A stretch of 64,000 nt of DNA from Diphasiastrum complanatum. Lineage: Eukaryota > Streptophyta > Lycopodiopsida > Lycopodiales > Lycopodiaceae. Both the position numbers and the translations under genes were made by a program. The notes under the pieces were generated by a model. The model saw only the letters and a list, made by a program, of their open reading frames with translations, was not told the origin of the DNA and made no database searches. Positions within the stretch are counted from its first letter, which is position 1. The number at the start of each line of letters is the position of its first letter. The stretch lies in the NCBI GenBank assembly GCA_029204225.1, contig CM055094.1, forward strand, positions 31,181,427-31,245,426, given 5' to 3'. Below, in pieces: positions 23,178 to 34,960 of the stretch.

Positions 23178-23717
23178 TATCATGTACTTTTAGTACATCC
23201 ATGCTTATACATGCAAGATAATATCCAATGTAAGCTTTGTAGGCCCAAAAGGAGCTATTAGCCTTAAGAACAAGGCGGTTCCCTCTTTAGGCCCTTTAAA
23301 GTAAGTAGAAAGAATAATAGGCCAATAAGGGCCCTAATGTAGTTTAAATAATACTTAACAAGGGCTAACTATCCCTCAAGATAGTTAAGTTAAGTCAAGT
23401 GAGAGCATTGTCTATAACTAGGCAAGAGACATCAATCTTGGGATCTTTTGGCTCATTTGCAAGTTGAGAGCTTCTTGCCTCCTCCTTGTGAATATGAGAT
23501 TTGGGGATTTCCTTTGCCAGGTCTCATGTGCCCTATCCACATGAATCAATGCTCATGTTCATAGCTTGTACTCTTCTTTCCATTACTAATGTGATTCCAT
23601 GGTGAACTCCATGTTTCTAGCTTTCTATGGACGTGCTATCTTGATTGTCTTGTTCTCTTCTTGCTTTTCGCTTTACTTCTACTGTAATTGCTATTTGCTT
23701 AGATTTGGCACATGACA
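23178..23717 (+). mobile_element. L-family LTR, copy L1 (540 bp)
   Basis: Starts TATCATGTACT (TGTCATG in its sibling) and ends GGCACATGACA, so the termini are the inverted pair TGTCATG/CATGACA. It follows a polypurine tract and is therefore a 3' LTR. Matched over its length by L2 (31,913-33,183, minus), L3 (33,338-33,871) and the partial L4. Confidence 0.85.
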
Positions 23718-24184
23718 AAGCATTTTGCCAAAATACATTATCTTTTACACAGTCGGCATAAATACATGTAAAGTCCAAATAGGCAGGACCGCAAGCTACT
23801 GTAAGGTCAACAATTGCGGTCATATACGAAGACTCACCACTAGAAACTGCAAGTGTCTGGCTTATGATTACTTACGAAGTAAACTGCAAACTCTTGCCTA
23901 CGACTACTTACGAAATGAATGAGCCACAAGACACCAGAAAGTCTTGTTCATGGTCAACAAAGCGAAGACTACAGCTCACCACAACAAGTCTGCAAGGACT
24001 CACATATGAAGACCAATGGAATGAGTCAAAGCAGCGAACCGCAACATTCCAGCCTATGATCCATTGCGATAGCAACCGAAGGAAAACGAAAGCACCACAA
24101 GACATCGTAAGTTATCACTTACAATCACCTATGAAGTTAAAAAAAATGGCAGCTGACCGGAGAGAACCGCCAATTCAACGATTG
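23718..24184 (+). repeat. Internal-region fragment shared with 40-42 kb element
   Basis: Degenerate ACCGCAA-type repeats. A block translating as QGLTYEDQWNES (about 23,985-24,025) matches QGLTYEDQWKES on the minus strand at about 42,000-42,035. It is not a demonstrable gene. Confidence 0.5.
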
Positions 24185-24490
24185 CGGTGGAAAAAGCCAA
24201 CTCTCGGATAGAGAGAAAATGCAATCAATAGCTCTCGGGTAGAGAGAGAAAGCAAGTAAAACACTTAGACTCAAAAACTTGATTGATCTTCAAATTACTT
24301 AGAACAAAATGAGAAGTACAATGAGACTAGTAGATCCACGAGGTAGTTCACCCTCAGGAATTATTGGACCTCATTTCTATCACCTCTTTCTATTGGATCA
24401 ATGATGCATCCACCTCTTGATTCTATTGGATCATTTTCAAGCATAGCTCAGATCCTATTGGACCATTGATGCTTCCACCAATGTTCTACA
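24185..24490 (-). mobile_element. Copia LTR fragment, inverted
   Basis: Reverse complement of the 5' LTR at 19,220-19,550, sharing CTCTCGGGTAGAGAGAG, the AGTACAATGAGACTAGTAG block and the GAGGTGGATGCATC region. It forms a 5-kb-spaced inverted pair around the Copia element. Confidence 0.65.
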
Positions 24491-24665
24491 CTATTATGTC
24501 CATGACCAGTAAGTAGGATTCAGTATACTCCTAGTCTTGGATACATGGTACTCTAGTAAATCAAGCTGTTAGTTATGCCACGTCATACTGGATGTGACCC
24601 GAAAGTAACTAATATTCTTGTGCAGCCCAGAACACACTAAATGGAGTTTAGACAAGGTATGAGAC

Positions 24666-24749
24666 AGTGTATGCATGTGTAGAGTTATCAATAGCAATTC
24701 TATGAATAGTGTATGCATGTGTAGAGTTATCAATAACAATTCTATGAAT
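24666..24749. repeat. 42-bp tandem duplication
   Basis: Units 24,666-24,707 and 24,708-24,749 both begin AGTGTATGCATGTGTAGAG and differ at one base (AATAGC/AATAAC). Confidence 0.92.
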
Positions 24750-25439
24750 AGGTGGTCCATGCTTAGGACTCTATTCTAGGTAAATCTATGTATAGGGAAT
24801 TTAGGGCTATGCATGGCTATGTGCCCAAGTTGCTTTTGGTTGTATATATTGGGTCCAAACTCGCCCTACTCCTCATTGTAATCATTGATTCATTGCTAGG
24901 GTTTCACTCTACATTCATGCTTCTTATTCCTTGGCTTGGGGGTGAAGCTTCTAGAGTTGATCGGTTGCTTCTACTTTGGTTGGGGGGTTTACAAAGATTG
25001 GAGAACATGGAGAAGGGCTATCTTTTGTCGAAATTTTGGATGGATCCATGGGAATTATCTTCCAAGGTTTCAATTTGCATGTTGCTAAGATCCATTACTC
25101 TTGGGATTCTTTGTGGTTTTATGGAGAATTGTCCTTGAAGGCCAATTTGTGATGCTTTCTTGGAGCTTTTTCTTGTGTAGATCAAATCTTTGGTAGATCT
25201 GAATTTTTCAGCAAGTGTACTTTCATTTTAGGATTTCATTAATGATGAAATTAATAATGCATGCTGGTTCTCTCCAATGATTTATGATTCTGGGTATATT
25301 GATATCTCCAATATTTTGAACCACAAATTAGAAGCTATGATATAATGGTTCTTGGATTGTTTGTCCCATCTCATGGCTAGGACAATTTTCAGCTTGTATA
25401 TTACAAATCTCATCACATTCCATTGTGCATTCTATATTG
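24750..25439. other. No supported gene
   Basis: A plus-strand frame of 116 codons from 24,788 is hydrophobic and unrecognised. No repeat termini were seen. Probably worn transposon or intergenic DNA. Confidence 0.4.
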
Positions 25440-26650
25440 AATGTGAAACATTCATATAGATAAATCCTTGTCTATTAATCCCATTTCACAAGACGTTTCA
25501 AACAAGCTTTCTGATTGAATGTGATGCAGCAGTCCATGTGATTTCAAGAAAGATGAGGCCAATGTGTGATTTGCCTCATTGACAATTTCATTGCCTGAAT
25601 TGGCCTTTGTACTACACAATTGAAGATCAATATTGTTCTCATAATCCTCCGCATCGTCCTCATTATCCTCAGTTGATTTTTGGTGTCCTTGCATTGACAT
25701 TGTGCTCGCATTCGGAATTTTCTTGCTTGATTCAGATTGGGAATCACATTTATGTCGTCGATTCTGTAAACATTCCATAGCACTACATAAATGTTGATTG
25801 GCCGTTTCCTGTGAATTCAATGGGGAATCAAGAGCTATTGATGAAGTTAGTTGATCTATTTGTTGAATCTTTCCCATTGTTGATAGTTGTTCTTCTTCAT
25901 CATGTTGCACTCATTGTTCCAACATTCCGCTGTCATTTTCAAGTTCGACTGAATATTCAATATGACTCTATAATACCTACTTTCCTTTGACCATGTCAAT
26001 TCTATGGACATCTTGAGAAGATGTTACATTTTGTGAAGGAGATTGTTGTTGGAATGATGTAGATGGCTCATTACATCTTTGATCAGCTCCCACAATTTTG
26101 TCTTGTCCACTAGATAGGCTAGCAAACAATATTTCCCGTTTCACCTCATCAGCTTACCGATTTTTTTCCATTCCTTGCAACATTGTAACTATCAGATCTT
26201 GTGTAGCCTGCCTTTTACTTAGTTGGTTTGAAACTTGCAGTTCTTCCATCACTTCTTTAATAGGGTTCGATTGTCCATTGAACAATAGTAATGATGAACC
26301 ACAATGGGATGAGGAGTGGCATGATTGATAGTGATATTCTATATGCAACGTTGCACAGGAGATGACTATTGTTCAAGTTGGCACATAGAACTCATGTACT
26401 ACAGTGCACCACCTTGTGAATTGTGATGATATTTAGATTGTCGTGAACATAGCTCATCATCACTATCACTACTATAAAAATTTCCATCAATATTAGATTG
26501 ATTTGACTGGTATAGCTCATGGTCTTTATTTTGGTCAGAATTGTTTTCATCATAACCCAAACTGTCTCCATATGAGTTATGTTGCTCATATTGATCTGAA
26601 TCATTGTCATTGTGCTCCTCATATTGATAATCATAATATGTGTTGGCTAA
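25440..26650 (-). pseudogene. Decayed acidic, Gln/Asn/Ser-rich protein gene
   Basis: A minus-strand run of frames with protein-like composition. From 26,640 down is a D/N/Q/Y-rich stretch (QYEEHNDNDSDQYEQHNSYG), then EVMEELQVSNQLSKRQ with VTMLQGMEKNR (26,154-26,250). After one stop comes EVKREILFASLSSGQDKIVG, and finally a 152-residue acidic tail (25,452-25,910) with an EDNEDDAEDYENN patch. Only a few stops separate them, so decay is modest. The family is not recognised. It could be a captured gene fragment or an exon cluster of a dying gene; no clean splice sites were identified. Confidence 0.45.
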
Positions 26651-27970
26651 TTCTGACGAATCCCCAAGATACTCGGTCAGAGCTAACCAAGAGCACCTCT
26701 CACCTTAGACCGAGGAGGTATCTGAGAAGATGAGACTGAGAGCCGAGGAATGCTAGGTAGGAATGACAAGCAAGAATTGTGTAAGCCTCATGGTGAATCC
26801 CGAAAGATGGAATGACCATGTAGGGACTAGTATTTCTAGGCAAAGTAATAAATGCAAGTAGACCCCTCTTAAAGAAAGTAGAGTGAGCCACCTTTTGATG
26901 GTGGCCTCTAGTGGAGAGCATAATTCCACTGTAATTTGTGAAATGTGGAAATGCCACTAGGATGCCACCTAAGGAGCTCTCTTGCTTATTTAAGAGACTC
27001 CCTATTTGAGAAGAGGAGCTTTTTATGCATTGTATCTACTCCATGTCCAAATGAGAAGAGCCTCCATGAGTTTTGATACAACACTAGGCTCCATGATCAT
27101 GGTGGTTTTCTTGAGTGATGCTTCTATGATCATGCCCTGCAATCCCTTGTGTGTGGTCGTGGACTTTAGAATGGATAAGTTTTCTTGCTTTCCTAGTTGT
27201 GGATTAGATTTTTTTTTTAGCTTGTGGATTAATGTAGGAATCAACATTCAGGTAAACTAATTAGGCTAGGTTTGTGATGTAATTCTTGCAAATCCTCTTA
27301 CAACCCTGTTCTTGATGTTCTTGGGTTGTCCAAGAATCAAGAAATGAGTGTTTCTTGATCCTTGGACTGCTAAAATGTTGTCTAGTTAGTTCATTTCTTG
27401 TTCTTGTTTTGTGGAATGCAGATGTAGCTTAGTTTAAATGTTAAGGATCTGATTGTATCTTGTTTTTGCAGTAGTAGAGTAGGCTTTTCATGGCATTGCA
27501 ACCATTCTTCACGCTGATTTCTTGGTTGAATGCCTGACTTGCATGTTTTGGTTGTAAATGCATGTGATTTCAGTGCATGAGTGATCTTCCTTGGTGTCCT
27601 CTGACAGGCAAGACATACACTACAATGATAACCAGTCTCCTCTGCATGAGCTTGGGCTCTGAAACAAGAAAAACAATCTTAAAACAAGTGCCCACGGTTT
27701 CTACTGACAGGTAGAGCACAAACACAACCTGTAAGCAAAATAAAAAGCCAACAGATGCTCTGGAGCAGGGAATCTGTCAACATTTGGCCCCATTGCTGCT
27801 TGTACAACTCACATTCTAAAATGATCCATGCTGCAACGCTACCTTTGATCAGATCCATCAAAGAAACATGGAACAATTTATGATCTGTTCACAGCTCCAA
27901 ACGACCTACAAACACCCACCACACGAACTGCACAACCCTCCTTCACCTCCATCGCTCCCTCAATGACAAG
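26651..27970. other. No supported gene
   Basis: Mixed sequence without sustained frames. A 65-codon minus-strand frame at 27,679-27,876 is unrecognised. The last 60 bases run into the truncated end of the minus-strand Copia element. Confidence 0.4.
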
Positions 27971-29400
27971 CTCCTTTCATCTCCTTCGCTCCCCGTCGCA
28001 CTCCATCTCAACCGAACTCCTCCATTGTCGAGCGCTTCCGATTTGTTGTGTATGAAGTAGACTCTGGCGAACTTGCTATAGTCGTCAATGAAGGTGATGT
28101 AGTATTTTGAGCCTCCTATTGAGATTACATGGAAAGGTTCGTAGATGTCCGAATGTACCAGCTCCAAATTTTTTGTTGTTCTGAAGGAGTTCATGGTGAA
28201 GGGATTTCGGGACATCTTCCCTTTCATGCACGCATCATAGGTTGTCAAGTTTGTTGCATTCATTTACTCCTCCCCTGATAGCTCCATGCTAGCTTGCTTG
28301 ATACAGTGCCATTGGATTCATGTGGCATAGTCTTTTGTGCCATGAAACATCTTTAGATTCGTGAGCTTGATGTGCTTGATCTGCTAGTAGGCACACTTTC
28401 AAATGATACAAGTTTTCTTTTTGTCTTCCTTGTATAACAAGTGTGCTGGTTTTGGCATCAACGACATTGCATGTTTTGTTTGAAAATGTCACGTGCATCC
28501 CAACGTTTGCTATTCTTGCAACTGAGAGCAAGTCTTGTTGAAGTGTGGGCACAAATAGAACATCGTCTAATCATCATTCTTTGTCATTTGTGTTGAGCCA
28601 TAGCAAACTGATGCCATTCACTTGATGTCTTGATGCGTCTCCAAGAACTATGTATCTAGATGGATCTGTACTTCGGAAGTCAGACATTATTTGTCTGGAT
28701 GTAATGAAGTGAGAGGTTGTTCCTGAATCAAGAATTACTTCTTGTGTGTCAGATGTTGAGGCTTCCCACACATTTGTGCATAGATAGGCTGTCGAATTAC
28801 TATTGTTCGACCTTTCTCCGCCCATCTTCGACCTTTCGGGCTCTTTGACATAGGATGAACTGTTGTGGTTCTCCTACTTGCCTTGAGGGTGCTTGTTCCT
28901 TGGATTATGGTAGTTATCCACAACTGCATGATCTTTCTTGTGGCAATGGATACATTTGATCTTCGAGTTCAACCAACACGAATCGACAGTATGTCCTTCG
29001 CATTTGCATCTCACACATGCTTTCTTTTCGCTATCTTGCTATCTTGGCCTTCCTTTGCTCTTCCATTTGTCTTTGGTGGCTCCTTTTGTCTGCTGGTCTT
29101 GATCCAAGCATTAGGCTATCTTCAATGGATGAAGACAACACGGCTACTACCTTGTTGTTCTTTTCTCTCCATTCTCGTAGCTCTTTGCCTGTAGTTGTAG
29201 GCATCTCTTCGGTGCCATCTACCCATGGCCACAACCCTTCTCCCTTTAAGATGAGAGAGGTCTTCACCTTCCATGCTAGGAAGTTAGACCCGGCTGAGTC
29301 AAGGATTGTGCAGATCTTTGACTATATGTTGCTTATAGATGCCATTGTTGTGAACTATGTTCTTCAGCTTGTTTTATGGTTCCTTGTTCTGAATATTTGA
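27971..29400 (-). pseudogene. Ty1/Copia 5' half: gag, protease, start of integrase
   Basis: Read from 29,400 downwards on the minus strand. Gag has WKVKTSLILKGEGLWPWVDG at about 29,280-29,220. A CCHC-like Cys/His patch lies at about 28,900-29,010. Protease has VILDSGTTSHFI near 28,730-28,695 (the canonical DSG is kept). The pre-integrase motif VSWHKRLCHMN follows near 28,350, and the integrase start ELVHSDIYEPF with YYITFIDDYSKFARVYF at 28,170-28,060. The element breaks off before the second catalytic Asp at about 27,990, where an unrelated charged sequence continues the frame. Stops and shifts are present, but decay is milder than in the 20-kb Copia copy. Confidence 0.82.
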
Positions 29401-29469
29401 TCTCTTGAATTTGATAGCTCTGATAGGAGCAAGAGCCTCTGATTAACTTCTGCAGCTCTGATTAACCTG

Positions 29470-29482
29470 GCTCTGATACCAT
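29470..29482 (-). promoter_or_regulatory. Primer binding site (initiator Met tRNA)
   Basis: The minus strand reads TGGTATCAGAGCC, an exact match to the usual plant primer site. It lies between the LTR above it and gag below it. A second, weaker CTGATACCA (plus strand) is at about 29,539. Confidence 0.88.
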
Positions 29483-29483
29483 T

Positions 29484-30065
29484 GTAAAGAAACAAAATGG
29501 TTCGATACGACACAAATTTCAGTCATTCTGATACCACTGTTGAGAAAAAAAACCCAGATGGAATTCGATTATGTCTGCCGACTACTGCCTGCTAGAACAG
29601 ATCTACAATCCTCCAGAGTGTAGACAACCATTGTTGACCTACATTTAATTGTTTAACCATATGACAAGATGAGCCAGTGTGCGGAATAATAAATAGCTGA
29701 TTACGAACATACAACAGTTAGACATCAAAGCATTCGAGATCATTCAACATGTGCATTACAGCTACTATATTATCAATGATCCTTTCATAAGAGTACTGTT
29801 GTGACAAACTCACACAGTGCGTTGACGTAAGAGAAGCTCTCTCATGAACAATATCATCTCACTTTCTAGCAGACTTCTTGGATGTTGGCTCAGAAACACT
29901 ATGCTTAGCTCAGGTTGATGACAATCCTACTTGATATTCAACCAATTCTCCCATCTTCAATCTGATTATCTAGATGGAGAGAGAAAGGGTTTAATCTAAT
30001 CTGAGATTACAAGAACAACTGATTAAGCATGTTCCAATGGTCTCAAACACATAGAATGACTCACT
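29484..30065 (-). mobile_element. 5' LTR of the minus-strand Copia element (approximate)
   Basis: Follows the primer site, with minus-strand end TTTCTTTACA. Related LTR sequence recurs at 40,844-41,510 and 44,400-44,890 (minus) and, inverted, at 36,118-36,330. The shared landmark is a GTGCGTTGACGTAAGAGA-like block. The upper boundary near 30,065 is inferred from the AACATGCTTAA block found at LTR starts in its relatives. Confidence 0.6.
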
Positions 30066-30087
30066 GATCATCAACAATTCAAATCAG

Positions 30088-30348
30088 TTGCTTCATGAGA
30101 TGAAGACTCTTTTGTCGAAGGAATTTGAAATGAATTTAGACCCTATTCACTACCTTTTGAAAATCAAGATAACCAGGGATAGAGCGAAGAGAAGTATCAC
30201 ACTAAGCCAAGAAAGGTATAAAGATGTCAAATTAGAATACTGCCCAACTGCCAGTATGTTGGCTGATATCTTGACTAAGCCTTTGTCAAGAGAAAAGCAT
30301 ATTGCATTATGTAGCTTGATTAATTTCATTCAGGATCCTAGGAGTTAA
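30088..30348 (+). pseudogene. Copia RT/RNase H tail with internal deletion
   Basis: A plus-strand frame joins FEMNLDPIHYLLKIKITRDR (the post-YVDD segment of reverse transcriptase) directly to VKLEYCPTASMLADILTKPL (the extreme end of RNase H). It lacks the roughly 250 residues that normally lie between. It is followed by a polypurine tract at 30,352-30,363 (CAAGAGGGGGGG). Confidence 0.8.
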
Positions 30349-30363
30349 GCTCAAGAGGGGGGG

Positions 30364-31100
<737 letters not shown>

Positions 31101-31399
31101 TCATTCAATTTCTTTCTCAATTGACACTCACTCAATTTGGAATGTCTAATCTCAAAGGAAGCATGGTTGTCATAGATGCCTAATTGTTTCGCTCCCTTCA
31201 TGGGTGTCTTTGACACCTACCAGACATTCCTCCATTCTATCTAAGTCAATGTTAATATTGTAGTTTTGGTAAAGTTCCTGTAAAGTTCTCTATGTTGGAG
31301 CTGTGTTTCTTATCCCGCACCTAATTTATTTGAGAGCACCCCAACATAAACAACCATCAATAAACGATGCTATGTCATTCATCCTATTTTATGTAGCAT

Positions 31400-31710
31400 A
31401 GAGTCTTCCAACGATAATGTTTCTTCTACAAAACCTGTAGGTACAACTATAGAAGCCGAGCAGCTGACAATAACTGTCGCCAGACCAGACCAAGCTAGCT
31501 TGAACAGATCTGGAGAAATTCAAGAAGAAGCACTATCGCATCTTGGTCAACCTAGCGTTCGCAACTCCTCACGGACTCGAACTGTTCCCGAGAGGTATAC
31601 ACCTCAATCATTCTGGAAAAAGGAAGTGTATGTACGACTTACTAAAATAAATACTTCAGCCATTCCATCAATAATGCAATGGAAAAATGAGCAGCACCAA
31701 ATCAACTGAC
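31400..31710 (+). pseudogene. Copia integrase-RT linker fragment
   Basis: The frame reads SSRTRTVPERYTPQSFW, the basic SRxRxxPxRYxP motif found between integrase and reverse transcriptase in plant Copia elements. Upstream is an acidic, Gln-rich stretch typical of the linker. No RT follows. Confidence 0.6.
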
Positions 31711-31912
31711 ATAAAGTTAGATAAAAAAATTGAAAAAAAAATTAAGTTTTTCCTAAAGCACGCAATTTACCATTAGCAAAAGAATCGCTAAGTTCATACA
31801 CTTTCAACAAAGACAAATGGTACAATCATGTGACCGTGTAGACTAGCGTAACTTAGGAGTAGGAAAATCAACCTAACATACCTCATAATCCCAAGAAAGT
31901 CTTACTATGAGC

Positions 31913-33183
31913 TGTTATGTGCCAAATCTAAGCAAATAGCAATCACAATATAAGTAAAGTTAGAAGCAAGAGGAGAACGAGACAATCAAGATAGCATATC
32001 CATAGAAAGCTAGAAACATGGAGATCACCTTAGAATCACATTAATAATGGAATGAAAACTACAAGCTATGAACATGAGCATTGATTCATGTGGATAGGGC
32101 ACAAGAGACCTAGCAAAGGAAATCTCCATACCTCATATTCACAAGGATGAAGCTAGAAGCTCTCACTTGCAATCAGCCAAAAGGTTCACAAATTGACGTC
32201 TCTTGCCTAGTTATAGACAATGCTCTTACTTAACTAAACATACCTATCTTGAGAGATAGCTGTGAAGTTTTTATCACGTGTGAACTTCACCAGATGCCCT
32301 ACAGGATCTTATTGAGGTGTTGTGATTGCACAAGATTGATCAAAGAACAGTATGCTTGAAAAATCTAAGGCAAGAGCACAATGGCATACATCTGATGAAA
32401 AAATCTAACTCTTCACTATGAGAAATGAATGTCAGAAATAATTCTAAGTGTTCAGTATGGGAAAAAGAGGTTGCTCTCGGGTAGAGAGAGAAAATCAGGC
32501 ATAAAAAACTCGAGTAGAGAGAGAATGAGTCCAAAACACCAAAATCTCAATATTCACAATGTGGCAAAACATGCCCAGCTTTCCCTACATGTGAGAGACT
32601 CGAATTCCTACAGTGGAGTTGCATGGAAAGTCCACTTAATTGAACTAATTCACCTACCAGAGATCCACATGTGTACTGCATGCATGTATGTTGCATGTAC
32701 TGCATGTCAACTCATAAAACTGTCTAGACATGTGTAGATCACAGAAACTACTTTGAATGTTACATGCACTGATTGCATGTGGCTTCCATGCATACAATAT
32801 AATTTTGCATGTTATCTAAACTACTGCATGTCATCAAAATTGAACCTATCTAACTCAAATCCGAGCTACACTAGAAGGATATGTGCTCAATTCACACTCC
32901 TTTTATGTACAACATGAATTTTAGTGGAAACCACCATGGACATGGCCCCAAACTCGATATAGGAAGATAATATTTTAATAATCTTCACAATAGCTAGCCC
33001 TTGTTGAGTATTATTTAAACTACATTGGGCCCTTATTGGCCTATTATCCTTATCAATTACTTTGGAGGGCCTAAAGAGGGAACCGCCTTGTTCTTAAGGC
33101 TAATAGCTCCTTTTGGGCCCACAAAGCTTAGATTGGATATTATCTTGCATGTACAAGGATGGATGTACTAACAGTACATGACA
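31913..33183 (-). mobile_element. L-family LTR, copy L2, carrying a nested solo LTR
   Basis: Minus-strand start TGTCATGTACTG at 33,183; far end at 31,913 (plus strand TGTTATGTGCC). Without the 729-bp insert and its 5-bp duplication it is 537 bp, matching L1 (540). Its polypurine tract lies at 33,184-33,195, so it is a 3' LTR in minus orientation. Confidence 0.88.
32261..32989 (-). mobile_element. Solo LTR with ATAGC target duplication
   Basis: Termini TGTGAAG..CTTCACA (perfect 7-bp inverted repeat), flanked by ATAGC at 32,256-32,260 and 32,990-32,994. No internal region. Orientation is minus, because the CTCTACCCGAGAG signature and CACACGTG near the end match the Copia LTR at 19,220-19,740 when read on that strand. 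This is the product of LTR-LTR recombination. Confidence 0.93.
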
Positions 33184-33337
33184 CTCCCCCTACTTAAACA
33201 TTTTTGTCCTAAAAAATGAAGACGCATGTCTGATCAGCTTGATCGCCTTGGTTAAGTAGTCATGATTGAGGATGTGTTGTCCACAAAACTATTGCAGATC
33301 CAAAGCTATCAAAATGAATCCATTTTGTTAGCTTCAG
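33184..33337 (-). mobile_element. Internal 3' tail belonging to L2
   Basis: Inverted match to 22,991-23,177, starting with the polypurine tract. It is cut off where L3 begins in the opposite orientation. Confidence 0.75.
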
Positions 33338-33871
33338 CGTCATGTACTACTAGTACGTCAGTGCTTATCAACACATTAGAATATCCAATGCAACTTTTGT
33401 AGGCCCAAAAGGAGCTATTAGCTTTAAGAACAAGGTGGTTCCCTCTTTAGGCAACCCTCCAAAGTAATTAATAAAGATAATAGGCCAATAAAGGCCCAAT
33501 GTAGTTTAAATACTACTTAACAAGGGCTAGTTATCCCTCAAAATAGTTATGTTTACTTAAGTAAGAGCATTGTTTATAACTAGGCAAGAGACATCAATTT
33601 GTGAATCTTTTGGCTCAGTGAGAGCTTCTAGCTTCCTCCTTGTGAATATGAGCTATGGGGATTTCCTTTGCTAGGTCTCATGTGCCCTATCCACATGAAT
33701 TAATGCTCATGTTCATAACTTGTACTCTTCTTTTTATTACTAATGTACTTCTATGGTGATCTCCATGTTTCTAGCTTTCTATGGACATGCTATCTTGATT
33801 GTCTTGTTCTCCTCTTGCTTTTAGCTTTACTTCTATTATAATTGCTATTTGCTTAGATTTGGCACATGACA
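33338..33871 (+). mobile_element. L-family LTR, copy L3 (5' LTR)
   Basis: Starts CGTCATGTACT (first base changed from T) and ends GGCACATGACA at 33,871; 534 bp. A primer site follows, so it is a 5' LTR. Confidence 0.85.
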
Positions 33872-33876
33872 TTTCT

Positions 33877-33888
33877 TGATATCAGAGC
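33877..33888 (+). promoter_or_regulatory. Primer binding site after L3
   Basis: TGATATCAGAGC, one mismatch from TGGTATCAGAGC, five bases after the LTR end. Confidence 0.75.
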
Positions 33889-34018
33889 ATAGATCCTAAA
33901 TTCATGATGCTTCTATGTGAATTTCATTAGATTTGATAAGTTTATTGCATTCGTAGCTTTCTTTTTGCTAATTTTTAAGTCTAAAATTTTCAGGTTTGTA
34001 CAGATCAATTTTCAACAT

Positions 34019-34200
34019 TCCACATGAATCAATGCTCATGTTCATAGCTTTTACTCTTCTTTCCATTACTAATGTAATTCTATGGTGATCTCCATGTTTC
34101 TAGCTTTGTATGGACATGCTATCTTGATTGTCTTGTTCTTCTCTTGCTTTTAGCTTTACTTCTATTGTAATTGCTCTTTGCTTAGATTTGGCACATGACA
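34019..34200 (+). mobile_element. L-family LTR fragment L4
   Basis: Matches the last ~180 bp of L1 and L3, from CCACATGAATCAATGCTCATG to GCACATGACA. Only about 130 bp of internal DNA separates it from L3's primer site, so almost the whole element is deleted. Confidence 0.85.
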
Positions 34201-34548
34201 TGATGATGATTCAATGAAAAGAAGCAAGTCACTTGTTTGAACAAGTTTCTCCCTAAAATCAATCTAAATCAATTTGGTAGACAGTGCTGCTCACAACCTG
34301 ATGCAAAAATGCTTGTTGGATTTGCATAAATATAAGAGAGACAGTAGCGAGGCTAAAGACTTAGCAACACTTGCTTCAGTCTATCCCAGATAAGAGCAGA
34401 GCTGTGTCCAGGGCCTCATGATCCTTGAACGTAACAAAAGCAATGTGTGAAGACTCTCTATCACTGTGTAGTTCCACATGCTTCTCCAAAACATCCAATA
34501 ATTGAAATTAGATTGTTAGCTGATGAAGCGAAGGTGGATTGAGATAAT

Positions 34549-34550
<2 letters not shown>
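34201..34550. other. No recognised feature
   Basis: Short unique stretch between L4 and the CT run. Confidence 0.4.

Positions 34551-34593
<43 letters not shown>
34551..34593. repeat. (CT)n, ~43 bp
   Basis: Dinucleotide run. The plus-strand Ser-Leu frame across it is a repeat artefact. Confidence 0.95.
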
Positions 34594-34595
<2 letters not shown>

Positions 34596-34648
34596 GAACG
34601 TGCTCCCCCCACTTGGTTGATTCCGCTCTCTCTCTATTCCCCTATGTT

Positions 34649-34960
34649 CAGTTACCTCACGACCTTCACGCCCCTTGCCTTCGGCTCAGTCCAGATCCCA
34701 GCCTCTCTGCTCAGTTACCTCACAACCCTCATGCCCCTCGTCTTCGGCTCAGTCCAGATTCCATTTGGCCAACACTCTATTTGGCTCGATCCAGATCCCA
34801 TTCGGCTATTTATTCTCTTTCTACCCCTCTCTCACCCTGCCCCGCAGCCCTCCAGCGCCTAAGACTCCTCCTTTCAGAATGCTCCCTGAGAATATTCACT
34901 AAGAATATTCCCTGAGAATATTCGCTAAGAATTTTTGGGAATATTCTCTAGCATATTCTT
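34649..34960. repeat. Short tandem repeats: ~64-bp pair and AGAATATTC cluster
   Basis: GTTACCTCAC(G/A)ACC.. units start at about 34,649 and 34,713, each ending TTCGGCTCAGTCCAGAT. From 34,875 to 34,960 the block CTGAGAATATTC and variants CTAAGAATATTC, GGGAATATTC recur four or five times. Confidence 0.75.

Noticed and set aside
34523-34915. 130-residue proline/serine-rich plus-strand frame
   Set aside because: It starts in a CT run and continues through 64-bp tandem repeats; composition explains the openness.
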